DNA of 50,016 nt. Source: Gonapodya prolifera JEL478 (Eukaryota; Monoblepharomycota; Monoblepharidomycetes; Monoblepharidales; Gonapodyaceae). The notes beneath the pieces were generated by a model that saw only the letters and a program-made list of their open reading frames with translations, ran no database searches and had not been told where the DNA came from. How positions within the stretch are numbered: the stretch's first letter is position 1; the number at the start of each line of letters is the position of its first letter. Shown piece after piece: positions 33,340 through 44,469 of this stretch. The position numbers and the translations under genes are program-made. The DNA lies in the NCBI GenBank assembly GCA_001574975.1, contig KQ965807.1, positions 77,400 to 127,415 on the forward strand, written 5' to 3'.

Positions 33340-33960
33340 GTCCGACTTTCGTAACGTGCTGGAAACATCATCTTTGGCTTCACGGTCGGCCTTAAGGTCT
33401 CTCCACGCATTCAACCAACGGCCATTACGCTTGAACGAAGCTAACATACTCAACGTCGTCATACACCTCCCAAACCTGAGTCGACTCGGGAGTGCTTACA
33501 CACAGCCCTGGAATCTGGAACAACCGCCGGAACTGGCGAGCGCCCGAACAGTGCCTGGACGGGATCACAGAGCTCAAGGTCCGCGTCGTGCCGTACAGTT
33601 CACAAATAACCCGCATGGCGGGATTGAGAGTATGGCGACTCTGTTTTCCCGGTTCTGCCCATCGTTAGAAAGGCTGGACGTGTCGCTGTTTTTGATCCAA
33701 GTGAAGGCGGCCGATCGATGAATGAGGACCAAACGCTGAATTTTCTAAGACTGGGATCTTTTTGCTTCAGGGTGTTTGTGTATCGATTCAGGTTCGAGAT
33801 TGTGGGATCCGGGTCGTCTTCAGGAGATGTTTTTCCGGACGATGATATCGATTTCTCCCAACAGGGGGTTTTGTCCGAGGTCAAGGAGTGTGTGAGGAGA
33901 CATGGAAACGTCGTGGTCAAGGAGGACGGCCCGAGTGGGAACAGTGACTTAAATTTTCGA
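33340..33960 (+). pseudogene. F-box family 2 remnant (third of array)
   Basis: Only the second-exon region survives: DFRNVLETSSLASRSALRSL, ANILNVVIHLPNLSRLG, then a frame change. A second recognisable stretch (MATLFSRFCPSLERLDVSLF) and, in yet another frame, VKECVRRHGNVVV follow. It is more decayed than the copy before it. Confidence 0.75.
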
Positions 33961-34451
33961 ACCGGCAGCCGGTGGACCATCTTCATCTTCGGATTCTATG
34001 GTGAGAGATGTGAGGCTCGTGGTGCTAGGTGGTGACTTTGGATGTGAGCATGAGCAACAATATAAGACGCGTGATTTGGTTTTTCTGAGACGAGCAATTC
34101 AGTATGCAAGTGCGTGCGCAGACTTGGGCGGAAATCTCGTCTTGGAACCTCGCACCTATCGGCGGGCGGGCGTGTTTGCGGGTCGAACAGCCCGCTGGTC
34201 ATATCGGATGCTGTATGTAAATGTCCCCGGCTTCGGTTTGAACAGACTCACTTCGTGGCCTGAATTGTAATCCCCTTCACATGCTCAAGAAAAAGGGGGA
34301 GCAACACAAAACACAAGTGAGCAATGGGGTATTAATCGGATCAAGTGCGTCAGAGATCGACTGGTCGTGGGGACGGTGGGTTTTGGTGAGACGATAAATT
34401 GGAAGTGAGCTCCGTCCCTCCCCACTGTCAACCTTGGCAGGGAACATTGAA
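33961..34451. other. Intergenic within the F-box array
   Basis: About 490 bp that presumably includes the promoter of the last array member. No gene is seen; the ORFs are short and unrelated to the family. Confidence 0.35.
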
Positions 34452-35867
34452 ATGCCCAATTCATCATCCGTCCACCTCCCAACTGAGATCCTCTCCACCA
34501 TCTTCTTTCTCCTGCCACCTTCCCACGTATTCACATCCGCGAACCGAGTTTGCAAAGCGTGGAATGAATCCGCCCGGTTCCTGCTCGACGAATCGGGCAA
34601 AATAGCGCTCGACGTCACCCTTTTCTCCATCAAGGAATCTCCGTGGTCCTCGGTCCAGATCCCGCGCTTCAAGGGACACGCCCACACGGTTCACCGTCGA
34701 TTTCAGCGCCGGGTCTATCGAACCGCGCGCGGAACGGTCGTCAAGGGCGTTACGGCGGGATCAGTGGACGTGTGGGCGTCGCTGCCCTTTTTGGAGCTTG
34801 TTGCGAACGAACCAGGGCGGCTAGGAGCGGAGATTGCGACTCGGTGTGGACGCGGGTTGGAGCACTTGGGGGTGAAAGCGGTCATTATGACAGCAAACGA
34901 CTTCTCGTACGACTGGAAATCATCTCACCGGACGTCTTTGGCGGCGCTGTCGACGTTCTTCCGTCACGCGCAGCCGGTGAACATGTTTGTGCGGTACGCG
35001 TTTGCCCAAGACTGGGCCAACATTCGTCTGGCCGCAATTCCGTCGGTGAGGCATGTCAAGTGCTGGGAGTTCTACCCTGGAACGTCGTGTAGAGCTCTGT
35101 TTGATGCGTTCCCGAATCTGGCGTCGCTTTCCATAGGTGGGTGAATGTGGATTCTAACGGCGTATAAATCAGTGCTATTCCTCACATCACGAACCTGATA
35201 CCACACAGACCCAATACCGCCCAACTTTGCCAAGACGCTGGAAACCTCGTCGGTGGCGTCCCGGTCCGGGTTAACCTCTCTCCGTGCATTCAACCACCCC
35301 AAAGCCTACCCCGGGACGCTTCGCGCCAACGAGGCCATCTTGTTCAACGCCGTCACGCAGCTCCCCAACGTAACGCGACTTGGAGTACTGACGCTGGACC
35401 CCGGAATCTGGAACAACCACGTGACGGCTCAAGCACCCGAACAATGTCTGCACGGAATCAGGGAGCTCCAAGTCCGCGTCGTGCCGCATGAGTTTGCGCA
35501 GTTCGAGCAGGGCGAGATTGAGACCATGGGGACGTTGTTCAGCCGGTTCTGCCCGGCGTTGGAAATGCTGGACGTTGTGTTCATCATGGACGCTCGTGAA
35601 GGAGGCTCAGCGCGATTGATGGACGGGGTACAAACCGTCATCTTTCTGCGGCTGTGGGACGTGTTCTGTCGAGTAGTCCATGTGTCTCGGTTCCGTGTCG
35701 AGGTACCGGGAGTGAGTCTCGAGGTGCGCCCCGCGCTTGACGTGCGTGTGGACGTGGAGTACCACGTCTCTCGTGTGGGTGTGTTTCTGTTGGCTGAGGT
35801 GAAGGATTATGTAAGCAGGCTTGGAAAGCGTATCGTCGAAAATATCCTATCCGAGTGGGAATTGTGA
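34452..35867 (+). CDS. F-box family 2 protein, 447 residues, two exons (last of array)
   Basis: Exon 1 (34452-35136) encodes MPNSSSVHLPTEILSTIFFL, an F-box start, then HVFTSANRVCKAWNESARFL, SVDVWASLPFLELVANEPGR, DWANIRLAAIPSVRHVKCWE and LFDAFPNLASLSI. The phase-1 intron (72 nt) ends ccacacag. Exon 2 (35209-35867) reads DPIPPNFAKTLETSSVASRS, ANEAILFNAVTQLPNVTRLG, MGTLFSRFCPALEMLDVVFI and VKDYVSRLGKRIVEN. The start at 34452 is preferred over an in-frame TTG 18 bp upstream. Its layout is identical to the 30923 copy; the two intact genes flank two decayed ones. Role inferred: SCF substrate receptor. Confidence 0.87.
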
Positions 35868-36037
35868 GGACTCTTGCAAGGATGTCAACGTATTAGTTGT
35901 CTCCGCGTCTGACGGGAGTGGGTACGGACGATCAAAGTTTTCTATCTAACGGAGCTGCCTCCGATCCAGCGATTGTATCGACATGAAATAAATTCACTAT
36001 ATACGTTTACACGCCAATCCTCGCATACCCTCCCTGC

Positions 36038-37389
36038 TCACTCCATCACCACACCCCCCCTCTTCATCTCCAAAAACGTCTTGTACGCCGGCGCCGTCGG
36101 GGGCTGGATGGGGGGGGTCCACACGTAGGCCGATCCTTCGGCCGTGGGCTGGGTCCGCCCGCGCGTCGCGTGAGTTGCGTCACGTCACGGAAAATGTTAC
36201 AATGTGAGATAGAAGAGAGACTCACATCGAGAGGGTAGGTTTTGTCGCTATCGAACGCGCTCAGATCCCCCGCGGCCACGAACGGTGCCACGGCGGCTGC
36301 GAAGGTTGTTGGCGGTGGTAAGGGGGGTGTGGGGAGGCCCTGGACAGGTCGGACGGAGAAATCGGAGTTGGGGGAGGAAATGATGGAGTGGGGGAGGTCG
36401 AGGAGGGGGTTCGCCATGGTGGGGACGAAGCCGGATGGTGGGGCGAAGTATTGGCAGACGATGAAGGCCTCTAGAGCAGAGCGGCCAGCGGGAGGGGGAG
36501 GGTTCGTGTATGGCAGGATGGGCAAAGTTGTGGGCAAAGTTGCAACGCAAGTCTCACCGATACTTGAGTTCCTCGAGCTTCGTGGCTTGCTGCATGTGAC
36601 GCTGCGGAAGTACATTCGCAGCTGGGCGTATAGGAGCGTGATGTCGCGGCCGCGGAAGATTTTGGCAACGAATGTACCCCCGGGTTTGAGGACGTGCGTT
36701 GTGATGTTGAGTGCCTGAGGAGTGTCTGGTCGGCGATGGCAGGGGAAACGGTGGGGAAAAGGGAGGGAATACGTACGGCGAGAAGGAGCTGTGCTTGGAT
36801 GTATTCGTCCATGTCGTGCAGGCCCGTGACTGTCCGCGAAAACAGACGGTGATGTGGGAAACCGCGTTCCGAAGTGGGGGGTGACAGAAATCTCACCATC
36901 AGGCGCGCCGTCGCATACCACCAAGTCTGCCTTCACCCCATCAAAGTGGTTCACGATGCCCTCTGCAGTTTCGCGCAGGGTGATGTCGCCTTGGAGGCAA
37001 ATAACCCCAGGAATCGGAGCCTTCGGGACCACAGGATGTCAAGAAATCACAGAGATGCGATTGATGTGACAAAAGGCGAGGAATCGGCGTACCATTGGCT
37101 GCAAGTCCACGGCTACAATCTTCACGTCCGAATCCTGTTCATCCGTCGCCTCTGTCTGCCCACTCCTGGCCCATAGCGCCCTGCTCAGCACCTGGCTCCA
37201 GCTTCCTGGTGCAGCGCACAGATCGACGACTCTCCTGACTCTGCGAGGTCTCCCGCTTTCGTCTGTTGGATGGAACAGCGCGAACTCCTCGTCGAGTTGG
37301 ATCAGCTTGAACGCAGACCGCGCACGCCAGCCCTGCTCTTTCGCCAGGCGGTAGTAGCGGTCGCGTTTGTCCTTCGATTGGCGGCCCAT
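36038..37389 (-). CDS. TRM7: TRM7/FTSJ1 tRNA 2'-O-ribose methyltransferase
   Basis: This enzyme 2'-O-methylates positions 32 and 34 of the tRNA anticodon loop using S-adenosylmethionine. The start [20 protein letters not shown] (37389) is diagnostic, followed by [19 protein letters not shown]. Next are the SAM-binding motif [92 protein letters not shown] and PRSSRNSSI. The C-terminal part holds [31 protein letters not shown] and [19 protein letters not shown]. Catalytic residues of the K-D-K-E tetrad fit this pattern (K in RSAFK, D in CDGAPD, K in VAKIF, E in EAF). There are six or so short introns and all exons are in frame. Only about 100 bp separates its start from the truncated 3' end of P450 copy 3. 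Confidence 0.95.
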
Positions 37390-37492
37390 CAAAGAAATAA
37401 AGTGGATCGCGTGTGTCCGCAGCTCGTGTAATTACCCGCAAGTCCCCTTCCTTGTACTATAAGTCCCCTTCCTTCTTCATTTTGTGTAGCAT

Positions 37493-38648
37493 TTACAACA
37501 TTTGTTTCTTCAGTTCCGCATTGTTCATCCACTCGGGCAGTTTCTCACTTCTTAGGGCGTCGTCCAAAATAGATCTCGTCGTATCGTCTTTACCCGACTG
37601 CGCGCGGTCTATGTGAGACCCGATAAGATCGTTGACGACCTTGTACTGCGCGTCGAATTGAGTTTTGAGTCCTTGTTTGTGTGATCGTGTGAGTGTTGGA
37701 TTTCGCACCTAATCTGAAGACTTCGAACGTACCTGGGAAGAACATGTCGCGTATCTGAGCACTCCACGTCGTACCGCCGCCGAGGAGGAGGTCGATAAAA
37801 GTACGCACGGTCGCGATCCCGAGACCCTGATCCCACGCGGTGATGTAACGGCGGTCGCGGGGGCGAAGACTGTCCACGGAAGCGCCGAACGCGAGTCTTT
37901 GGCGGCCGGCGGGTGCAAGGAAAGACTGTATGAGATGACAGAATTTGAAGAAACAGTGCTCGTGCGTGACACCGACCTGCTGATGACGTCGAATGTGTAC
38001 AGGTTGTAAATGGTCTGCACGTCGAAGCCGCTCGGATTCGCAGCGTTTTCCTTGGCGAGCTGGTCGAGGAGAATATCGACGTGCTCGTGGATGATGGGCA
38101 TGTACTGGCGGACAGAGGCCGTGGAAAAGGCTTTTGAAAATAGCTCCCGCCCCTCTGTGACAGCAATACAGGGGAGCGAGCGGTTCGAGTGAGGAAGAGA
38201 CATTTGGATAGCCGACCTGTATCAGACGAAATGCATTGCGAACGTACCGCCACTCCTTGCCATTTTCTTGCGTCAAAGCGCCCGTGGGAATAGTCAAGAG
38301 TAAGAAAAATCGTACCTCGGTTATTCGAGAGAGTGTGAGAGTGTAAGACTGTACAATATGTGTGGAGAATGTTCTGTCAGGACGATTGCAAAAATGTCGC
38401 AGTTACGAAGTGAAACGCACTTATTGACGAAGGGGATGGATATCATGGTGTAAACGCCCTTATCGCCCTTGAGAGTCATAAAGGCCATTTTGCACAGCTA
38501 TATGTCGTGCGGCAGGTGGGATGCAGGTGCATCGAGGTCAAAGACCCAGTTGCAGCTTGACAAGGGCGCCGCCGCACAACAATGGCTCCATGCACCTCGA
38601 CGCAAAGGTAGACAATGGCTGCGCTACGATCCATGAGACAAGCGACCT
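37493..38648 (-). pseudogene. Cytochrome P450 (copy 3), start lost, internally deleted, 3'-truncated
   Basis: Exon 1 aligns with other copies, but the start codon is AGG (38646-38648) and one G is missing, moving the anchor (VSWIVA, then AIVYLCVE) out of frame. The 77-nt exon 2 is intact at 38421-38497 (CKMAFMTLKGDKGVYTMISI). The exon carrying the FVGKDWERY region is gone; only GALTQENGKEWR remains. Then follow GRELFSKAFSTASVRQYMP, GFDVQTIYNLYTFDVIS, AFGASVDSLRPRDRRYITAW and DDTTRSILDDALRSEKLPEW. The gene stops at 37493, just before the I-helix exon, so the oxygen-binding and haem-binding parts are missing. Confidence 0.82.
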
Positions 38649-39164
38649 TTTTGCAAGGGGCCGTGTGCAGATGTGCCAATCGTTGGCTTCTGCTTTTAAA
38701 AGTCTCAGGCGAAATTTTGTCGGCACGACCCTGTCTCCCCGTTGCTCCGCCAAACGCCTTTTTTCGTTTTCAAATACATTTTTGATGAAAGGAGGTCTGT
38801 CTTACGCTACAACCTGTACACGAATGCTACCTTCAAGGTGTTAATCGAGTCTGAAGTATTTTGCGCAGAAATCCGCAATAAGCAGAAATCGGGGAGCAAG
38901 TGAATCAGTAGGTCTCAGAATCGCTCTTGGTTTACTTGGGAGTTCGTAAGTTGGCTTTGCTCGACGTGATAGCTATGGGATAAAATTTTGGGTCGCCAGC
39001 TGTCTCCCCCCCCCTCCCCCACCCCCCATTTCCTCCGCCACCGAACTTTAGTAAATCATTTTTAAGATGAGTTTTGAAACAAAGAAGGCCAGTTGGCAGG
39101 ATTACAATAGTACGAAACTTGCACACCTTACGTGCCCACTGTCGCTTCTACTTAACTTCTACGG
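38649..39164. other. Intergenic, C-rich tract
   Basis: About 515 bp between P450 copies 3 and 4. It includes the C-rich run at 39005-39028. No gene is recognised. Confidence 0.35.
39005..39028. repeat. C-rich homopolymer-like tract
   Basis: Nearly pure C, interrupted by t and a (cccccccccctcccccaccc type). Prone to slippage and misassembly. Confidence 0.85.
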
Positions 39165-41853
39165 CTACGCTGCTACAGGAAGCAGCTTTACATTCACTCC
39201 ATTCCCGGCTTTGATTGTCCCTTGCGACGCGACGACGAACTGCCGAGGTAACGTGCAAATTCTCAGGTTGTTGGTTATGCAGAAAGCCTTGACACGTCCA
39301 CGGAAACTCACCTTGTGGTTATCGCAGAAGCCAAGCTCCCATTTCTCCAAAATCAATGCGAGAACAATTCGAAGTTGGGCTGTCAAAGCGTTATGCGATG
39401 ATTTTTAACGTCAGCACTGGCAGGTAAAATAAGCGACATGCAACGACCTCACCTAAAGCCAATCTCTCTCCCAAACACTTCCTGGCGCCATTTCCAAAGG
39501 GCGAGTTCGCGAATGGGTTGATAGCACCTCCGTTTCCGGTCGCGTCATCGATCCTGTGGAATACGCACTCGGTCCATGTTTGTTTACAGAGGAAGTACAC
39601 AGTGACATACCACCGCTGCGGATCCCACGTTTCCGCGCGCAAGAAGTTTTCCGAGGATCGCCCGGCGCCCATAACGAAGGGAGAAATCTTTGACGGGCGC
39701 AGTCCGAAGTGGGTTAGAATACGGTCAAGCGAGCGCGAACATCAAGCTGATTTCCTCACCAGGTCATTCTTTTTGAACTCGACCGACTTATGCTCCCCAG
39801 TCAACGTGTCTATGTACGGCACGACAAAGTCCTCCCCCACGACCCTCCCCGCACCGTTTGGGGCCGCCGGGTACATTCTACCACATCAAAGTGGCAATTG
39901 GCAAACGCACGCGATATGTCAATTCACGTTCTGCCCAGACGTACCCCACCTTTCAGACGCCATTACTCACCTCAGCGTCTCCTTAATCACCGCGTTGAGG
40001 TTCTTGCATCCCTCGAGGGGCTCGAGGGGGAGCAAAGCGTCGTTTGGAAGGTTTAGAGAGCGTCGCAGCTCCGTGACCTCTTGGCGTATAGCCCGCTGCC
40101 AAGAGGGGGAGCGCGAAAGCTCGTAGGTCGCGAATGTGAGCGTGCCTGCTGTCGTGTCGTGCTGACCAACAGCAGCAAAAAGGCTTTACGTGTCAGGCTT
40201 CTTTGACGTCGGATCTCAAACAGCACATATCGACTCACCCCGGCAAACACCAACGCGATCTTCTCACCACAGGCTCGTGTCACCATACCTCACCTCACAC
40301 CAACACCAAATCCCAACTCACCACCTGCTTCACCAACTCTTCCGTTCCCATCCACCCGGGCAACTTCTCGCTACGCAGCGTGTCGTCCAGAATCGACCTC
40401 GTGCCGTCATCGGTGCCTGACTGAGCGCGAGCGACGTGTGTGTTGATGAGGTCCTTGATCACGGCATAGTGCTCGTCGAAGCTGTCTTTGAGGCCTGGAT
40501 AGGGATGAAGGGTGAAAGGAGAGAGCTCTTTGTTGCGCGAGGGAGAAGTAATCTTAAGTCTCAAGTACCTGGGAACAGCTTATCGCGCAAGTTGTGACTC
40601 CACGCCTCGCCGTCCAAGAGAAGGAAAAGGCCCGTACGTAGGGCGGCCAGACCGAGGCCCTTGTCCCATGCTCGGATGTAGCGGCGGTCGCGAGTGCGGA
40701 GACTATCAACAGACGCGCCGAAGACCAGGCTGGAGAAGCGTAGGAACAGAGCAAGGTGAGAGCGTCGAATGATTATGACAATCACGATGCAAAATGAACC
40801 ACTCACCGGCTAATAACGTCAAACGTGTACATATTGTAGATTGCCTGAACTTCGAATCCCTTTGGGTTCTCCACGTTCTCCTTTGAGAGTTGGTCGAGGA
40901 GAACCTGCACATAGTCGTTAATGATGGGGACATACTGTCGGACAGTGACGGCGGAGAAGGTTCTGGAGAAGAGGTCTCGAGTGTCCCTACAGGGTGGGGT
41001 TGACAAGCATAAAGTCAGGGTTGTAGAACACATTGATCACAGTTACAAGTCTTTCTTCCCTCATATGGACTTGAAACCCCCCCAGAGCTCGCGTACCTCC
41101 ACTCCTTCCCATTCGGCTGGAACAGTAGTCCGCCCGTAATCGGGCGAAACGGCTCTACAACAGGATGAGTCCCTCGGGTGTATCGCTCCCAGTCCTTCCC
41201 CACAAATATTTCGCGGAGGAGATCCGGGTTTGTGATGTGGACGACCCGCAGGAAGGGGTTGGGAAGCATGATGTGGCGGATGACGGAGCCGTGCCTGGCG
41301 CCGTTCGAGAAGCAAAAGTTTGATTTATGTTTCAAAATAAGGAACGTAAATTTGTGGGAGGACCGTGGCAACGCACTTGCGGTGAGATTCGACGTTGACC
41401 ATGTCGACCTTTATGAGGAATGTTCAGCCAAAAGATTTGAGCGTTGGTGTAGTTGATGAATCAGAACGGTATGCTGGACGTCTCCATATCTCCGAAGCGC
41501 GAATCGTCGAATTATAAGTACCTCAACCAAACGAGAGATCGGAGGGCTTATGGCAAATCGAGTTCTCTGTCAGCTCCACTTTCGAGGTCCGCGAAAACAG
41601 TTGACGGATCTTCACCTGTTGACAAAGGGGATCGAAACCATCGTGTACACGCCCTTGTCTCCCTTGAATGTCATGAATGTCATTTTGAAGAGCTTCGGAC
41701 CGGAAATGTAAAGATACAAAGGTCGATGGGGGACAGGTAGAGAATTAGGAGAAGACGGGCTTCAAAGACTTGGCGACGAGCTGCAGAGTCATCACCGACC
41801 TCGGTGCAAAGATATACGATGGCTCCCGTGACGATCCATGAGATGAGGGTCAT
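39165..41853 (-). CDS. Cytochrome P450 (copy 4), the only complete member
   Basis: An ER-anchored haem-thiolate monooxygenase of about 550 residues in some fourteen exons; substrate unknown. Exons: anchor MTLISWIVTGAIVYLCTE (41853-41800); KMTFMTFKGDKGVYTMVSIP (41692-41616); a 25-nt micro-exon SPPISRLVE (41546-41522); VDMVNVESHRK (41408-41377); HGSVIRHIMLPNPFLRVVHI with FVGKDWERY; RDLFSRTFSAVTVRQYVP; LVFGASVDSLRTRDRRYIRA; SILDDTLRSEKLPGWM; the I helix LVFAGHDTTAGTLTFATYEL with the ETLR K-helix motif; MYPAAPNGAGRVVGEDFVVP; GRSSENFLRAETWDPQRW; the haem loop NSPFGNGARKCLGERLALG (about 39490) with the cysteine ligand; LALILEKWELGFCDNHK; and ASQGTIKAGNGVNVKLLPVA. Every junction has GT-AG and matching phase, so I read it as functional. 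The overall pattern recalls CYP4/CYP52-type enzymes, a loose inference. Confidence 0.88.
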
Positions 41854-42277
41854 CGTGAAGTGGTCGAAGGTCGTTGAACAGGTACTGGTTCTGCGGTCAA
41901 TCGGTTCCGTAACATTACATAGAAATGAAGGGATACTCATCAAATGAAACATTCCAGGAGTCATCGACACCGCGTCCGTCAGCATAAGTATGGCAGAGGA
42001 TAGCTTTGACATGAATTCAATTCCAGGAACACAGGATTCTTGTCCCCAAACTGCGATTCCTATCTATAAGCTCACTCGTACGTGTCACCAAGGCAAGCAG
42101 GAGAGTGATTTTGCAGAGTATGAGGAAATTGAACGATGTAAAATTGAATGTGTACATAGAAGCCTATGGAAAAATCGCAGTGCGGCGAATGGAGCACAGG
42201 AAGATAACCCTACTTCAAATAATAGCAAGAAAATCATTCAGGGTCTAATGCCGGTACACAGTTCCGGCGTAGTCCAT
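41854..42277. promoter_or_regulatory. Upstream region of P450 copy 4
   Basis: About 420 bp upstream of the only complete P450 (- strand) and downstream of the truncated family 3 gene. An open + strand stretch from 41990 (MAEDSFDMNSIPGTQDS) looks unremarkable and overlaps the neighbouring gene's 3' end antisense, so I do not call it. Confidence 0.3.
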
Positions 42278-43078
42278 TTATACTTTAGCGCTCAGCTTAA
42301 CGTCTTCACCACACGGAATGCAGAGGCTCCACCAAGAGGAGCCTTTCCTAAACATGTGCTCCCTGCAAAATAGCTTTTCACAGTTTTTAGAGCGAAGAGT
42401 CTCGGCACACGTATGGCATTAGAATGCTCCGCACGAGGGTTCCCAACAAGAACGACCCTGCACAGGCCTTTGCAGACAAGCCTGAGATCCACATGTTGGT
42501 ACATCAACCCGAGAGCAACCAAGGCACCAAATGAATACAATCTCCGAAGTTTGTCCGGGAGGAATGTTCAATGCCTCCTCACAGACGTCACAAACACAAT
42601 CTTGGAGGCAGATCAAGCAAAGGCGCTTTGATAGCTCAATGGCTATTGGATCCTTGAGGTTCCATTTTCGGTATTCAGGAGATCTATCTGCTGCTGAAAG
42701 TCCATCCTCGCAACCCTCGCAGATGGTCGGTCGGAATTTGAGATTTGGATACAATCGTCGGAGCTGGTGCAGAAGCCGAGCATAATATCGTGGGCGCTCT
42801 CTCGTGGTGGCAGAAGTTAAGTCATTAATCCGCAGAGTTGGCTCCTTATCCGAACGGTTTGTCGAGCGACGTGGTGCTGGCGTACGCATGTAACTCGCCA
42901 AGAGCGAACACAGTGGTTCGAAGTCCAGTGCGCAATTCCGAAACGAAAGCCTTCGAATCCTCGGTAGTTGCATCGCTGCTATTGCTGTCCAGCTGGAGAC
43001 ATTTGAGCCGTCAAAGATGAGATGCAAGATACCGTCCGTCAGGCCTGGCTGCGCCATCCTAGACATTACTCCTGGCAC
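42278..43078 (-). pseudogene. F-box family 3 copy, 5'-truncated, Cys-rich C-terminus
   Basis: Aligns with the body of the gene at 44470-45495: ILHLIFDGSNVSSWTAIAAM, QLPRIRRLSFRNCALDF and LRRLYPNLKFRPTICEGCED. Then come IAIELSKRLCLICLQDCVCD, a dense CxxC region, and, after a frame change near 42420, LFCREHMFRKGS and LCIPCGEDVK with its stop at 42278. The F-box part is missing at the 5' side, where the sequence adjoins the broken end of P450 copy 5 and a small inverted piece. Cysteine and histidine spacing suggests zinc binding. Confidence 0.7.
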
Positions 43079-43090
43079 CAGCAGTCTATC

Positions 43091-43121
43091 TCAAATCGCT
43101 CGATGGATCGTCCCATTACTG
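43091..43121 (+). other. Probable inverted mini-segment of F-box family 3
   Basis: Read on the + strand these bases encode QIARWIVP, which matches KIARWIAPSM of the - strand family 3 gene (about 45293). That is the part expected just upstream of the truncated copy, but here it lies in reverse orientation at the P450/F-box junction. Confidence 0.5.
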
Positions 43122-44214
43122 AACTGCTCAGTGACTTATCCCAGGCAGTTATGTATCGGTAGTCTTGCTTCCGCAATCCATCCACAGAGGCACCAAATGC
43201 GAGACTTGAGTTGTTCAAAAGTGCATTTTGCTTTCCATCAGCTATCATGTCTCGCCGCTGGGAGTATGGAGTATGGAGACCTCACAGGCTTATAATATCG
43301 AAAGTAAACAGGTTATAAATTTCCTGCACATCAAAGCCGTCCGGATGTTCTGAATTCTTCTTAGCAACTTGATCAAGGAGCACTTGGACGTATTCGTGAA
43401 TGATAGGAACTTATCGGCGGACTGAGACCGACGAGAAGGTTCTCGTAAAAAGCTCTCGAGTTTCTCTTGAGGAATAAACATAGGTGCCGACGTTAGTGTT
43501 ATTGGAACTACCATTCAAGTAGAGTGCACCCTCACCTCCACTCTTTGCCGTTCGGCTGCAAAATTAGCGCTCCACCCACGATAGAATAAAACGGCTCTCC
43601 GATGATAGGGTCTCGAGAATACCGCTTCCAGTCCTTCCCGACGAATATCGCACGGAGGAGATCTGGGTTGGTGATGGAGATCTGCCTGAAGAAAGGGTTT
43701 GGCTGCATGATTTGGCGAATCACGGAACCGTGCCTAGCAGGGCAAATATATAAACGGGTGAGCAATGCAGATAACGGGCGCCAATCGCGTGCGCGATTTC
43801 GTTTGTACGTGCGGCGTGGACCATATCATGCTATGATGGCAAGCCGTGGGTGAGAATCGCCTCACACAAGGAAGATAAGAGTCCCTGGAATCCGATAAAG
43901 AGAGCATTGTCTCAGCCAGACGCGACAGTAGACTGTTACTCTCCAAGACAACAGTCAGAATGTTAGAATGTTAGTATAGCGCGAAGCAGAGCCACCTCAC
44001 CTGTTCACGAAAGGAATTGCAATCATCGTGTACACTCCATTGTCTCCTTTGAATGTCATGAATGCCATTTTGAACAGCTTGTTTCGTGAACAGTGGGTCA
44101 GCCCGAGACGCCAGTTACCAAACAGAGAATTGAAACCTGAGCCGACTTCTTCCCACCAAGCTCGATGCAAAAATATATGGCCGCAGCCGCGACGATCCAT
44201 GAGACAAAGCCGTG
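43122..44214 (-). pseudogene. Cytochrome P450 (copy 5), 5' half only, start lost
   Basis: The anchor exon is recognisable (FVSWIVAAAAIYFCIE) but the start position is CAC (44212-44214) and the first donor reads GAG-CTTG instead of GAG-GT. Exon 2 is intact, 77 nt at 44001-44077 (FKMAFMTFKGDNGVYTMIAI). Later parts: HDMVHAART, HGSVIRQIMQPNPFFRQISI, IFVGKDWKRYSRDPIIGEPF, GGALILQPNGKEWR, RELFTRTFSSVSVRR, GFDVQEIYNLFTFDIIS and GASVDGLRKQDYRYITAWDK. The match ends near 43120 at the junction with F-box family 3. No I helix, K helix or haem loop is present. Confidence 0.82.
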
Positions 44215-44469
44215 TGCTATTTGTACATCGACTGAAAATCCAAAGGGATCGATGGTCAGGGTGACCGAGGCAGACCGAGGCCAACCACATTCCCAGCGAC
44301 AACGTTATGTGCTACCGTAGAGTTGAGAGATGCGAGTCACCAGGAGGCAATCCCAAGAGGTAACGGGTGGCTCTCGGATGTAATGGTTTACTAACGATGT
44401 AGCAAAGAAGCACAATCATCATGAAATACATCTACTTTGGTGGGAGCTACTTCAAAGAAGGATGATCGA

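Noticed and set aside
41990-42373. A 127-residue + strand ORF
   Set aside because: No recognisable motif, and its 3' part is antisense to the conserved Cys-rich end of F-box family 3.
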